Assembly (NCBI GenBank): GCA_016787525.1
Contig: JAEUUP010000076.1
Span: 1-33,881 of the forward strand
DNA: 33,881 bases
Direction: 5' to 3'
From: Saprospiraceae bacterium
GTDB taxonomy: Bacteria > Bacteroidota > Bacteroidia > Chitinophagales > Saprospiraceae
Below the pieces are notes generated by a model that was not told the origin of the DNA, ran no database searches, and saw only the letters and a program-made list of their open reading frames with translations. Position numbers and translations under genes: made by a program. This document shows, piece by piece, positions 1 to 9,320 of this stretch; position 1 is the stretch's first letter; each line of letters opens with the position of its first letter.

Positions 1-176
1 GTTGTAATGATTTTTGAAAAACCCAACTCTTTCAAACCTTTTATCAACACCAATGAATCCTCAACTGTCTTTGCCCCGTCGTCAATAGCTGGGATTAGAT
101 GTGAGTGCATATCCACAGCAATTTTTGAAAAATCTTGATGACTCGTTTCTTTCTTTCCGAAAAAAAAACTAAACAT
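1..176 (-). CDS. Tyrosine-protein phosphatase, CpsB/CapC/YwqE type (N-terminal part, runs off the left edge)
   Basis: The first 58 codons of a gene read leftward from ATG at 176. The translation contains the metal-binding start of a PHP domain, DMHSHLIPAIDDGAKT at about residues 22-37, followed by EDSLVLIKGLKELGFSKIITT-like sequence. This is the signature of the CpsB/YwqE family of Mn-dependent tyrosine phosphatases that reset the kinases controlling capsule and exopolysaccharide export. The two histidines of HSH and the DD pair are present. Most of the protein lies outside the window, so completeness cannot be judged. A chromosomal-type capsule gene this close to a plasmid-type replicon is notable. 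No clear promoter was found directly upstream. Confidence 0.8.
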   Translation of the reverse strand, partial: MFSFFFGKKETSHQDFSKIAVDMHSHLIPAIDDGAKTVEDSLVLIKGLKELGFSKIIT

Positions 177-355
177 GAGTTCTACGTTCTTAACTATCGA
201 GACAAGGTTTCACCGTTCATGTGTCCCAACCACATGCTCCTTTCAGTAAAGGCAAATCTTATGAACTTCGTTGTAAATCTTAGACGCTGTTTTAAAATCT
301 ATCACTGACTGTTTCTCGCTGCGCTCGAAATGCGTACTATGAAAACGGTTCTTTC

Positions 356-495
356 AGCGTGCATTTAAATATTGCCTCGTTAACGAGGCAATATTTAAAT
401 GCACGCTATAAAAATCCTTCTTTGTACACTTTTTTCTGCTTGCAGAAAAACAGTCAGTAATTGTCTATTTCAAGTTTAAAACAGTTTCTTAATCA
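356..495. repeat. Palindromic repeat, copy A
   Basis: Positions 356-407 are a perfect 52-bp palindrome centred between 381 and 382 on GCCTCGTTAACGAGGC. It is followed by ATCCTTCTTTGTAC and a second hairpin, TTTTTCTGC at 431-439 pairing with GCAGAAAAA at 442-450, then AAAACAGTTTCTT near 478-490. The same order of elements occurs at 1310-1480 in the same orientation. Each copy is followed within about 50 bp by an ACTGAGGGG motif. The function is unknown; a site for recombination, partition or replication is possible. Confidence 0.9.
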
Positions 496-778
496 ATCGT
501 CTGTATTGGGTATGAGTAAAAAATAACTCAAGACTCCCCCTCAGTAAAAAAAATATTGGCTCAATCTATATTGGAAAAATGAAAAGTTTCACCGAATATT
601 ATCCAATTAGAAACAGTTATAAAATCCGACGAAGACCAATATTGTATCTATTATTTGAATCAAAATTGAGTAGCAAAATTACACAATATCTTGATAATTT
701 ACATACAAGGCTAAAAATATCATTGAAACCAGACTCTATCCCATACCCTGTTGTATGAGACATCCATTAAAATGAATA

Positions 779-910
779 TCATTGAATTTCAGAAAATCCA
801 AGCCAAATTTGGCGGAGCGAGAGGCAGGTAATAAAGCGTATAAAAATATCCTGCTTAGCAATATTTTGGTCAAGATGTTGGTCAATTTGAGTTTCAATCG
901 TATGATTCAT
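779..910 (-). CDS. Possible small protein or gene remnant, 43 codons
   Basis: An ATG at 910 opens a 43-codon frame ending at TGA 781-779. Its product begins MNHTIETQIDQHLDQNIAKQ. I do not recognise it. In its favour, a TACCTTTG box lies about 37 bases upstream on the same strand (948-955). It could equally be the 5' remnant of a degraded gene lying between the two direct palindromic repeats, and the frame is too short to be convincing by itself. Confidence 0.25.
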   Translation of the reverse strand: MNHTIETQIDQHLDQNIAKQDIFIRFITCLSLRQIWLGFSEIQ

Positions 911-947
911 GTGTAAGTTCGGTGCAAAAAACTTCTAATATTGGGCG

Positions 948-974
948 CAAAGGTAAAAAACAAATGAAAAACAA
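948..974 (-). promoter_or_regulatory. Possible Bacteroidota-type promoter reading leftward
   Basis: On the minus strand TACCTTTG (948-955) matches the TAnnTTTG -7 box. The nearest suitable upstream TTG (972-974) lies only 16 bases away instead of about 19. It would transcribe toward the 43-codon frame at 779-910 and the palindrome at 356-407. Confidence 0.3.
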
Positions 975-1309
975 GTCATATTTAAACAAAAAAAACTTCT
1001 TATCCCGTTTTTTAGATGCCCTGTTCGTTCGTCAAAACGCACAGTTCCAACACTAATTTATTATTTGATAGATTTTTATGGTTACAAATAAAATATAATC
1101 CCAAATAGTATAGACTCCTAATTTATTTTCGCCCACTTGGCACTTGTGGACGAAAAGCTGGTGGATTAGTAACATTATACTAAGCCCATTCAGTTGTTTA
1201 AAAATTGGCGCATATTTCTAACAATAAAAATCAGCACTTTATTTTGACAACGACATAGCTAAATTCTAAGAATATGTACAACATTGGTCGCAAGCTCCCT
1301 CGTTACAGA

Positions 1310-1480
1310 GAAGGATTTATATAGGGCGCATGTCAATTTCACCTCGTTAACGAGGCGAAATTGACATGCGCTCTATATAAATCCTTCTTTGTACGTTTTT
1401 TTCTGCTTGTCCGTAGGACTCCTTCGGAGCAGAAAAACAGTCTGTAACTATACTTTTAAGTTTTAAAACAGTTTCTTTAG
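1310..1480. repeat. Palindromic repeat, copy B
   Basis: Positions 1310-1387 form a 78-bp palindrome (39-bp arms, two mismatched positions) centred between 1348 and 1349 on CCTCGTTAACGAGG. The arms differ in sequence from copy A outside this core, which suggests base-pairing is conserved more than sequence. It is followed by the same ATCCTTCTTTGTAC and by a hairpin TTTTTCTGCT (1398-1407) with AGCAGAAAAA (1428-1437). The loop of that hairpin carries about 20 extra bases, themselves able to form small stems, that copy A lacks. Confidence 0.9.
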
Positions 1481-1594
1481 AACTTCAAAAGCAGGTTTTG
1501 AATATACAATACACCCCTCAGTAAGATCACCTTTATGTTTTCAAATCTTAAAATTTTCGATAGTTTTTCAGTTTTGCAGCATTACAATAAAAAC

Positions 1595-1650
1595 GTAAAA
1601 ACATTTTTACTGCAAAAATTTTAAACGGCAAAATGTTTTGCAGTAAAAAC
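1595..1650. repeat. Intergenic hairpin repeat, copy 1
   Basis: TTTTTACTGCAAAA (1604-1617) and its exact complement TTTTGCAGTAAAAA (1636-1649) face each other around AAACGGCA. It belongs to the family of short hairpin repeats found between genes in the left third of the window. The right arm supplies the -33 TTG of the partition promoter. Confidence 0.85.
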
Positions 1651-1667
1651 AGATTGCCGTAACTTTG
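1638..1667 (+). promoter_or_regulatory. Promoter of the partition genes
   Basis: TTG at 1638-1640, exactly 19 bases, then TAACTTTG at 1660-1667: a full match to the Bacteroidota sigma-A consensus TTG-N19-TAnnTTTG. The expected transcription start is around 1672-1675, at or next to the ATG at 1672, so the first message may be leaderless. Confidence 0.75.
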
Positions 1668-1671
1668 CCCC

Positions 1672-1908
1672 ATGCCAAGAGGGAGAGAAAAAAGCTGGGT
1701 TTTCGTTTTTTTGAATTCATCAACTCAAAGTGAGTCACCTGATTCAAGCAAATATTTTAAATATAAGCTAAAAAATGACTTTTCGTGCAAATGTGTGAAT
1801 GAAGCATGTGAAAATTCCTTAAAAGCAAAATTTTACGATTGTGTTAGAAAGAGGTTAGTACAAAATAAAAACGCAAAAACATTTTGCAGTAAAAATGTTT
1901 CACCGTAA
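1672..1908 (+). CDS. Hypothetical protein ahead of parA, possibly leaderless
   Basis: A 78-codon frame of unknown product: basic and cysteine-containing (five Cys), with no domain I recognise and no signal peptide. Its ATG lies four bases after a perfect -7 box, so transcription would begin at about the start codon. Its last codons run through an intergenic hairpin repeat copy (1875-1900), unusual for a real gene, and only 14 bases separate its stop from parA. It may be a genuine small gene, or simply the leader of parA that happens to be open. Confidence 0.35.
   Translation: MPRGREKSWVFVFLNSSTQSESPDSSKYFKYKLKNDFSCKCVNEACENSLKAKFYDCVRKRLVQNKNAKTFCSKNVSP
1875..1900. repeat. Intergenic hairpin repeat, copy 2
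   Basis: AAACATTTT, then GCAGT, then AAAAATGTTT: a short self-complementary unit just ahead of parA. It lies inside the end of the doubtful 78-codon frame. Confidence 0.85.
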
Positions 1909-1922
1909 AACAATAAAAACGT

Positions 1923-2564
1923 ATGATTATTTCAGTAACATCACTCAAAGGAGGCGTAGGGAAATCCACCATCACTCAGAATTTAGCTGTTTGTTTTGCA
2001 CATTCAGGCTATAAGGTTTGTATTGCCGATGCTGACACCAATCAGAGTGCTTTGCGTTGGTCGAGTCTGCGCGATTCTGACTTGCCCGCAATTCCAGCTT
2101 TTGGGACACCTGAAAAAACATTGTCCAGCAATATCAAACAACTCAACCAAGACTACGAGATTGTTCTGATTGACGGCACGCCCTCGCTTGACCGTGTGAC
2201 AAGCCGTATCATTCTTTTAGCTGATATTGTGCTTGTGCCAATTTTACCAAGTGGTTTAGATATTTGGGCAACGGAACAATTTTTAGAGCGTTTGGCCGAT
2301 GCCAGAGCGCAAAAAGAGTCTGGAGAAATTCCTGCTTATTTTATTTTGAATCAATTTCAAGCGAATCTAAATCTGAATAAAGAATTCAAAGAAGTGCTAA
2401 ACGATACACAAATTCCTGTCCTTGACAGCGTTTTGCGCCCGAGAGTTGCTTATCGCGAAGCTGTCATCAAAGGTGTAGGCGTTTATGAATTCAAAGATGA
2501 AAAGGCAAAAAATGAATTTATCGAACTCTACAATGAAGTTTTAAGTATTATTACCAAACAGTAA
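1923..2564 (+). CDS. parA: ParA-family partition ATPase
   Basis: A 213-residue Walker-type ATPase that segregates low-copy replicons by forming ATP-dependent patterns on the nucleoid. The deviant Walker A motif KGGVGKST is at residues 9-16, with both signature lysines (K9, K14). The ADADTNQSALRW segment (about residues 35-46) and a DGTPS motif (about 79-83) match the A' and Walker B regions. At this length it is the short ParA form with no N-terminal DNA-binding domain, which normally works with a small ribbon-helix-helix partner. Just such a gene follows 79 bases downstream. The stop codon TAA lies within a hairpin repeat copy. A MinD/Soj-like role is less likely given the rep gene and iterons nearby. 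Confidence 0.88.
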   Translation: MIISVTSLKGGVGKSTITQNLAVCFAHSGYKVCIADADTNQSALRWSSLRDSDLPAIPAFGTPEKTLSSNIKQLNQDYEIVLIDGTPSLDRVTSRIILLADIVLVPILPSGLDIWATEQFLERLADARAQKESGEIPAYFILNQFQANLNLNKEFKEVLNDTQIPVLDSVLRPRVAYREAVIKGVGVYEFKDEKAKNEFIELYNEVLSIITKQ

Positions 2565-2588
2565 AAACATTTTGCAGTAAAAATGTTT
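2561..2588. repeat. Intergenic hairpin repeat, copy 3
   Basis: GTAAAAACATTTT, then GCAGT, then AAAAATGTTT. The parA stop codon TAA (2562-2564) is part of it. An ACTGAGGGG motif copy follows at 2597. Confidence 0.85.
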
Positions 2589-2643
2589 CTAAGACACCCC
2601 TCAGTATTTAAACAAATTCGTCCATCAAAATCCAAGATAGAAG

Positions 2644-2961
2644 ATGTCAGAAAAAAAATTAGGGCTAAAAGATACCTTACGGCTTGCACCAAAAATCACA
2701 TTGCCCAAAAACGAGCCTAATGTAGAAGCAACAGACCGTATCGTTCAAAAACTCCATGCGGAGGAAGTACCCCAACAAACAGTCCTACCAGAGCCTATTA
2801 TCGAGCCTGTTGAAGAACCGACCATCACCGTAGAAAGTCGCCGTATCACACTCGATGTACCTTTAGACCTCTACAAACAGATGAAACGCCGCGTTTTCGA
2901 TGACGGTGTGACACTCAAAAAGTACATTCTTGAACTGGTACGTGAAGACCTCAACAAATAA
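2644..2961 (+). CDS. ParG-like ribbon-helix-helix partition protein
   Basis: A 105-residue protein with a flexible charged and proline/glutamate-rich N-terminal half (residues 1-65) and a C-terminal ribbon-helix-helix segment: the strand RRITLDVPLDLYKQMKRRV followed by a helix ending KKYILELVREDL. This layout matches the small centromere-binding partners (ParG/ParB class) of short ParA proteins, which bind DNA as dimers and stimulate the ATPase with the mobile tail. It follows parA on the same strand, probably in one transcript, and is followed by a terminator hairpin at 3048-3086. The DNA site it binds is not identified. The assignment rests on fold pattern and position; a CopG-like copy-number repressor is the main alternative. 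Confidence 0.7.
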   Translation: MSEKKLGLKDTLRLAPKITLPKNEPNVEATDRIVQKLHAEEVPQQTVLPEPIIEPVEEPTITVESRRITLDVPLDLYKQMKRRVFDDGVTLKKYILELVREDLNK

Positions 2962-3047
2962 AATGAGCAGCGTACCAAAGTGTATATAAAGCAGGCGTAC
3001 CAAACTTCACGAACTTGCCTTAAAACTATAATTTACTACTACTTTCT

Positions 3048-3090
3048 AAAGAAACTCATCAAATTGACAATTTGATGAGTTTCTTTTTTT
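3048..3090 (+). terminator. Rho-independent terminator after the partition genes
   Basis: AAGAAACTCATCAAATT (3049-3065) pairs perfectly with its complement (3069-3085) around GAC, followed by a T run to 3090. It ends the parA-parG transcript inside the iteron region. Confidence 0.85.
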
Positions 3091-3485
3091 AATAAATTTC
3101 ATTTTAAAGACAAAACAGCATTTTTTGTTGTTATCGGTACAAGAAAACTATAGGTAAAGCTATATATAGGTTTATGCACCAAACTTCACGCAATTTTTCC
3201 TCCTTTTTCGTACCAAACTCCACGTATTTTTAACCTCTTTTTAGCACCAATTTTCACGTTAATAACTTTTGCTTTTATAACTATTCTTTAGCGGTAGTAA
3301 TATTTGCACTAATTTTCACGCATTTTTATAAATATGCACCAAATTGAACGATGACTTGGCTATTTAGCACCAAAATGCACGTCATAAATAGAGGCTGAGG
3401 TACTAAAGTTCACGAACCATTTTTGAAAACGTACCAAACTTCACGCAATTTTTTCTCCTTTTTGAAGTCTTCTTCGAAAGAAAAG

Positions 3486-3519
3486 CAAAGGCGGCAAAGT
3501 ATATGCTTTGCCGCCTTTG
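3486..3519 (-). terminator. Hairpin terminator after rep
   Basis: CAAAGGCGGCAAAG (3486-3499) pairs with CTTTGCCGCCTTTG (3506-3519). On the minus strand it is followed by a T-rich tract (TTTTCTTT). It lies 38 bases past the rep stop codon and interrupts the iteron array. Confidence 0.65.
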
Positions 3520-3556
3520 ATGGAGCGATAGACTAAATACTGAGGGGTACTAAACT

Positions 3557-4489
3557 TCACGTAAGTTTAAGCCCTCCAAAATCAGGCATCACATGAATTT
3601 TCTGCGGAATTGGGGTAGGGGAGTGGTACAAATACAATCCTTTATTGGCATCTTCTTCAAATCGGGCTTGTGTATATTGCAAACGCACCATAATCAAGGT
3701 TTTACGAAAAACCTGTTTAAATTTCTTCATTTCTCCATATCCGCTACCAAATTGGTCTTTTAGGTTCTGCCAACTGACAAATTGTGGTTTATCGCGGTCA
3801 ATTCGGTGCAATCGTTGCGCCAACCACGCATATATATCGAGTGCCATTGCGTTATGCGACAAAGCCCCCAAAGCGCGTTCATCAAGTGGTATCGCGTGAT
3901 TCATCAAGCTATTGAAATAATCGTCTGTCAATTGCACATTCGAGTTCCAAATAATGCGCTTATTATCGTCTTTCGGAAACCACGAATCAAACGCTTTTAC
4001 AATCTGCAAATTTACTTGCATACCTCTTTCACCGTCTGAATAGCCCAAACTAATCAGTGAAGTGGTCAAACGGCGCAATTGTTCTTTCACCTCATTTATC
4101 GTCCGTCCATCCGTATTCAAGCCCAAAGATTTGATAAAAGCAGACATCGTATCTTCAATATGCAGCGTTTTATCTTGCGTTTTTATGGCTTGAGAGTTGA
4201 TATGAGCCAAAATCAGCCGTGCTTTTGTCCCATAAGGCAGACCAACAAACTCAAATTTGCCCGTTTCAGGATTCAAGGCATCATTCGCTTGCACAGCGAG
4301 ACTTACATGCCCTTGTTGTTGTTGCCACACACGAATGTCATCTCCAGGATTTCGATACGGTAAAAAAGTCTGACACAAGACCGAATGTTGAAAAATCGCC
4401 TCCTTAATCGTTGCAGGGTGCATGATTAAATCCAAAGCCGTTTTCTGGATACGGTCTTTTATAGGTGTATTTTTAAATTCTTGCGACAT
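3557..4489 (-). CDS. rep: Plasmid replication initiator, RepA family
   Basis: A 310-residue protein resembling the plasmid-encoded RepA family (Pfam PF04796 type). Recognisable segments include GLPYGTKARLIL (about residues 83-94), the helical region TINEVKEQLRRL, and LSHNAMALDIYAWLAQRLHRI near residues 208-228, which looks like the initiator winged-helix region. It would bind the iterons just beyond its 3' end (2997-3561) and open the origin. It is transcribed opposite to parA, and a terminator lies at 3486-3519. Its final codons overlap an iteron and lie next to an ACTGAGGGG copy. No mismatch or truncation is seen, so the replicon may still be functional. Confidence 0.85.
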   Translation of the reverse strand: MSQEFKNTPIKDRIQKTALDLIMHPATIKEAIFQHSVLCQTFLPYRNPGDDIRVWQQQQGHVSLAVQANDALNPETGKFEFVGLPYGTKARLILAHINSQAIKTQDKTLHIEDTMSAFIKSLGLNTDGRTINEVKEQLRRLTTSLISLGYSDGERGMQVNLQIVKAFDSWFPKDDNKRIIWNSNVQLTDDYFNSLMNHAIPLDERALGALSHNAMALDIYAWLAQRLHRIDRDKPQFVSWQNLKDQFGSGYGEMKKFKQVFRKTLIMVRLQYTQARFEEDANKGLYLYHSPTPIPQKIHVMPDFGGLKLT

Positions 4490-4605
4490 CTAGCAATGAT
4501 TTTACAGGTAACTCGGTGCAAGTTCTAACTTCTTTTTGACAATAAAAAATTTGAAATTCTCTAAAAATACTGAGGGGGTCTTTATCTTCACCCAAAAGTC
4601 ATTAA

Positions 4606-6123
<1,518 letters not shown>

Positions 6124-6143
6124 AATCATTTTTACGGTAAAGC

Positions 6144-6166
6144 GTAAAAACATTTTTACTGCAAAA
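6144..6166. repeat. Intergenic hairpin repeat, copy 4
   Basis: GTAAAAACATTTTTACTGCAAAAT after glpK. It lies directly before the glpK terminator. Confidence 0.8.
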
Positions 6167-6170
6167 TATT

Positions 6171-6207
6171 AAACGGCTAATTCAACCATCGAATTAGCCG
6201 TTTTTTT
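6171..6207 (+). terminator. Rho-independent terminator of glpK
   Basis: AAACGGCTAATTC (6171-6183) pairs exactly with GAATTAGCCGTTT (6191-6203), with a seven-base loop, followed by a T run to 6207. Confidence 0.9.
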
Positions 6208-6319
6208 ATCCTAGCATGGTTTTTTTACTTCATCTATGATAGCTCGACTTTAATTTTCTGACAAAATGAAAACGAATCGTACCCCCTCAGTATATTTGCT
6301 CGAATTTCAAAGCTTATGG

Positions 6320-6347
6320 CAGTAAAAACATTTTTACTGCAAAATGC
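6320..6347. repeat. Intergenic hairpin repeat, copy 5
   Basis: CAGTAAAAACATTTTTACTG is a self-complementary unit in the gap before the HAD gene. An ACTGAGGGG copy lies at 6282. Confidence 0.8.
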
Positions 6348-6392
6348 TTTTATGTCATTAAAATATCTTTTTAATCAAAAACGCTTACAACA

Positions 6393-7001
6393 GTGATAAA
6401 TACCATCATTTTTGACCTTGGCGGTGTGCTAATTGACTGGAATCCTGAATACCTTTTCAAAAAACTGATACCGGATGATAATCGTCGGAGTTATTTTTTG
6501 CAAAATGTTTGCACACACGATTGGAACGTTGAACACGATGCTGGACGACCTATTGCAGAAGGTACAGCCTTGAAAATTGCCGAATTTCCAGATTGGGAAA
6601 CAGAAATACGCGCCTATTACGACCGCTGGACAGAAATGTTAGGCGGCGTTTTTGATGGCACTATTGCTTTACTGAGGGGGTTAGTTGACAATCCCGATTA
6701 TCGTGTTTTGGCTCTGACGAATTGGTCTGCTGAGACATTTCCGATAGCGTTTGCACGCTATGATTTTCTGCACTGGTTCGATGGCATTGTCGTCAGTGGT
6801 GAAGAAAAAACACGCAAGCCATTCAGAGATATTTACGAGATACTTTTGAGTCGGTACGAAGTCAATCCAGCACAAGCTGTATTCATTGACGATGCTATTG
6901 CCAATGTCAGAGGCGCAGAAGCTCTCGGGATTCATGCCATTCAGTTCCAATCAGCCGAGCAACTTCAACAAGACCTCAAATCACTGGGTGTCATCGTTTG
7001 A
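6393..7001 (+). CDS. HAD-superfamily phosphatase, YihX-like
   Basis: A 202-residue haloacid-dehalogenase-type hydrolase, subclass IA. Motif I is FDLGGVLID with the nucleophile D8; motif II is LTNWS with T109; motif III lysine is K142 in KTRKP; motif IV is FIDDAIANV with D166 and D167. The FDLGGV form and overall length resemble YihX-type sugar phosphatases (alpha-glucose-1-phosphate), but the substrate cannot be read from the sequence. The chosen start is GTG at 6393, which places motif I at the usual distance from the N-terminus; no upstream ATG fits. It contains one dispersed motif copy at 6670, encoding LLRGL. It follows glpK after a terminator, so it is probably transcribed separately. 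Confidence 0.85.
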   Translation: MINTIIFDLGGVLIDWNPEYLFKKLIPDDNRRSYFLQNVCTHDWNVEHDAGRPIAEGTALKIAEFPDWETEIRAYYDRWTEMLGGVFDGTIALLRGLVDNPDYRVLALTNWSAETFPIAFARYDFLHWFDGIVVSGEEKTRKPFRDIYEILLSRYEVNPAQAVFIDDAIANVRGAEALGIHAIQFQSAEQLQQDLKSLGVIV

Positions 7002-7112
7002 TGCTTGGTTTTATATATAATTTTGATAAAAAAGTTTTTATCGAAATATTATTAAACTAAAAAACGAATAATAAGCTTTTTATTTTGACATTTCCTTGCG
7101 ATTCTATAATGA

Positions 7113-7142
7113 CTGAAAAGAGCAGTCAAATCCATAACTTTG
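7113..7142 (+). promoter_or_regulatory. Promoter of the siroheme synthase gene
   Basis: TAACTTTG at 7135-7142 matches the -7 box. A CTG (7113-7115), one base off TTG, is exactly 19 bases upstream. The start codon is 41 bases further on. Confidence 0.6.
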
Positions 7143-7183
7143 TCAATTGGAAAGCCGTTTAAAAATCGCACAAAACAGAATAA

Positions 7184-8521
7184 ATGAAAAATCCGAGAAT
7201 AACACTCGTTGGTGCGGGACCGGGCGACCCAGAATTGATAACAATTAAAGGGGTAAAAGCCTTAGAAACGGCAGATGTTGTCCTATACGATGCTTTAGCA
7301 AATGAGGCTTTATTGTCATACGCTCCCCCTCAGTCAGAGAAAATATTTGTCGGTAAGAGAGCGAATAAACATACACTTTCTCAATTAGAAATCAATGAGT
7401 TATGTGTTCAAAAGGCTTTAGAATGCGGTCATGTTGTGCGATTGAAAGGCGGAGACCCGTTCGTTTTCGGACGAGGGCATGAAGAAATAGCTTTTGCAAA
7501 AGAAAAAGGTGTAGAAACAGCCTTTGTACAAGGTATCACGTCGGCAATAGCGGTGCCAGCTTCTGTTGGCATCCCGATTACGAGACGTGGCATGAGCGAT
7601 AGTTTTTGGGTTTTAACAGGTACAACATCCGATGGAGACATTTCGCAGGATTTACGGTTTGCAGTAAAAACGGATGCTACCATTGTCATTTTGATGGGTA
7701 TGAACAACCTATCGCAGATTGTTGCTTATTACAAAGCAGAAGGTAAACACGATTTGCCCGTTTCTATCATTCAAAATGGCACTTTACCTAATGAAAAAGC
7801 CATTTTTGGCACGATTGAAACGATAGAACAACTCGTTGAACAAGAAAAAATAGGTGCGCCCGCCGTCATTGTCATTGGCGAAGTGGCGCAACGAGAACAT
7901 ACTGAGAAGACAAATAGAGTAGGAGCGAAGCCCATTTTCGAGGAGTCAAAAAATCATTTATTTCCAATTTTTGTCAAATTACATCAATTGAAACTCTTGA
8001 TTGTGGGTGGTGGCTACGTGGGTTTGGAGAAAGTAACCGCTGTGTTTGAAAACAGCCCCAATGCCAACGTCACATTAGTCGCACCTGAAATTCGTGACGA
8101 AATAGTGGATATATCGAAACAGTTCCCAAGCCTTAAATTGGTTTATAAGCGTTTTGATACCACTGATTTAGATGATAAAGATTTGGTCATTGTTGCAACA
8201 AATGATAAACCACTGAATCAGCAAATCAAAGCTTGGGCAACAGCACGGCGAATTATCACGAATGTGGCAGATACACCCGATTTTTGTGATTTTTACTTAG
8301 GCTCTGTGGTCAAAAAAGGCAGTTTAAAATTAGCTATTTCAACTAATGGACAGTCGCCAACAGTGGCGAAACGTATTCGCGAAGTATTGGAAGAAGCGTT
8401 TCCCGACGAATTGGAGCAGGTTTTTATGAATTTACGAGAAATACGAAAAACACTAACGGGAGATTTCACAGAAAAAGTCCGACAACTCAACGAAATTACA
8501 TCGGTTTTGACAAAGAAGTAA
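7184..8521 (+). CDS. cysG: Bifunctional uroporphyrinogen-III C-methyltransferase / siroheme synthase
   Basis: A 445-residue fusion that makes siroheme, the prosthetic group of sulfite reductase. Residues 1-245 form the SAM-dependent methyltransferase (SUMT): GAGPGDPEL at 10-18, RLKGGDPFVFGRGHEE at about 86-101, and ILMGM further on. Residues from about 260 form the NAD-dependent precorrin-2 dehydrogenase/ferrochelatase, with a Rossmann glycine motif (LIVGGGYVG) and the NGQSPTVAKRIRE segment of CysG. The domain order is the reverse of enterobacterial CysG, which has the dehydrogenase first. A dispersed motif copy (7325) encodes APPQS in the first domain. hemD follows 94 bases downstream. Confidence 0.92.
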   Translation: MKNPRITLVGAGPGDPELITIKGVKALETADVVLYDALANEALLSYAPPQSEKIFVGKRANKHTLSQLEINELCVQKALECGHVVRLKGGDPFVFGRGHEEIAFAKEKGVETAFVQGITSAIAVPASVGIPITRRGMSDSFWVLTGTTSDGDISQDLRFAVKTDATIVILMGMNNLSQIVAYYKAEGKHDLPVSIIQNGTLPNEKAIFGTIETIEQLVEQEKIGAPAVIVIGEVAQREHTEKTNRVGAKPIFEESKNHLFPIFVKLHQLKLLIVGGGYVGLEKVTAVFENSPNANVTLVAPEIRDEIVDISKQFPSLKLVYKRFDTTDLDDKDLVIVATNDKPLNQQIKAWATARRIITNVADTPDFCDFYLGSVVKKGSLKLAISTNGQSPTVAKRIREVLEEAFPDELEQVFMNLREIRKTLTGDFTEKVRQLNEITSVLTKK

Positions 8522-8550
8522 AAACATTTTTCAGTTTTGCAGTAAAACCG
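8517..8550. repeat. Intergenic hairpin repeat, copy 6
   Basis: AGTAAAAACATTTTTCAG followed by TTTTGCAGTAAAACC. The siroheme synthase stop codon TAA is the start of the repeat, as with parA. Confidence 0.75.
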
Positions 8551-8615
8551 TATTTATTGTTTTAGACAACCAAACCAAATTGAATTCTAAAACCATTATT
8601 CTAAATCTGTAAAAC

Positions 8616-9308
8616 ATGACCAAAATTCTTTTCACCCGACCTATTGACGACGCTTCGCGACAAACATTGGAAACAGCAAAAATTGATTACACAGAAACCA
8701 GTTTCCTTAGATACACCCCCTCAGTATCCGACGATGTTTTGCGAGCCATTCGGGCGGGTTTGTCCCAACATCTCGTTTTTACAAGTCAAAATGCGGTGCG
8801 TATTTTTTTCCAAACCCTTGACAACAAACGTTTAAAATTACCCCAATCCACACAATGTTATGCCATTTCGGGTTCGACAAAAATGATGCTTCAAAAGTTC
8901 AATTATATACCTACTTTGACTGCCGACTCAGCCAAACTATTGGCAAGAGCCATTATTAAAAAAGGGGGTATCAAAGACGTAACTTTTGTCTGCGGTAACT
9001 TGCGATTGCCCGATTTACCCAATGTCCTGACTAAAAACGGCATATCTGTACAGGAATTAGTCGTTTATCGCACTGAGTGGACACCCCTCAGTATTCGGAC
9101 GGCTTACGATGCCATTGTATTTTTTAGTACGAGTGCGGTGGACTCATTTTTGATAAACAATAAACTGCGGCCTGATATGCTATTCTTCACCTTAGGTAAA
9201 ACGACGGCAACCTACTTGAAGAAGAAGATAAAAGCGCAAAACATCCACATCGCTCCTAAACCTGAATTGCCTATCTTGCTTGAAACAATCGTTCAAAATT
9301 GTGTTTAA
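8616..9308 (+). CDS. hemD: Uroporphyrinogen-III synthase
   Basis: A 230-residue protein of the HemD family, which cyclises hydroxymethylbilane with inversion of ring D to give uroporphyrinogen III, the substrate of the preceding methyltransferase. The opening ILFTRPIDD and the LVFTSQNAVRIFF segment (about residues 52-64) are typical. The later AIVFFSTSAVDSFL segment (about 166-179) is the matching strand and loop of the second lobe. The family is otherwise poorly conserved in sequence. Two dispersed motif copies lie inside it (8716 encoding YTPSV; 9084 encoding PLSI). The arrangement supports a dedicated siroheme supply for sulfur assimilation. Confidence 0.85.
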   Translation: MTKILFTRPIDDASRQTLETAKIDYTETSFLRYTPSVSDDVLRAIRAGLSQHLVFTSQNAVRIFFQTLDNKRLKLPQSTQCYAISGSTKMMLQKFNYIPTLTADSAKLLARAIIKKGGIKDVTFVCGNLRLPDLPNVLTKNGISVQELVVYRTEWTPLSIRTAYDAIVFFSTSAVDSFLINNKLRPDMLFFTLGKTTATYLKKKIKAQNIHIAPKPELPILLETIVQNCV

Positions 9309-9320
9309 TGCGTGATTTTG

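Larger units (their letters stand above)
177..1671. other. Gene-poor stretch between the phosphatase and the partition genes
   Basis: About 1.5 kb without a convincing long gene on either strand. It holds two related palindromic repeats (356-495 and 1310-1480), a possible 43-codon reading frame on the minus strand (779-910) with a promoter-like box upstream, two copies of the dispersed ACTGAGGGG motif (536 and 1514) and the promoter region of the partition genes. Given the neighbouring rep and par genes it may include centromere or origin functions, but nothing here proves that. Confidence 0.6.
2997..3561 (+). other. Iteron array, probable replication origin
   Basis: Ten direct copies of a 15-bp unit with consensus G(T/C)AC(C/T)AAACTTCACG start at 2997, 3176, 3210, 3244, 3306, 3336, 3367, 3400, 3431 and 3547. 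A weaker match is at 2972. In the core, starts are 30-34 bp apart (62 once), close to three helical turns, so a bound initiator would sit on one face of the DNA. The last copy overlaps the end of rep and the ACTGAGGGG motif at 3538. Such arrays are the binding sites of RepA-type initiators. They lie on the 3' side of rep rather than at its promoter. Confidence 0.85.

Noticed and set aside
3645-4407. Plus-strand reading frames inside rep
   Set aside because: They overlap the RepA gene antisense, have no recognisable domain and no promoter.
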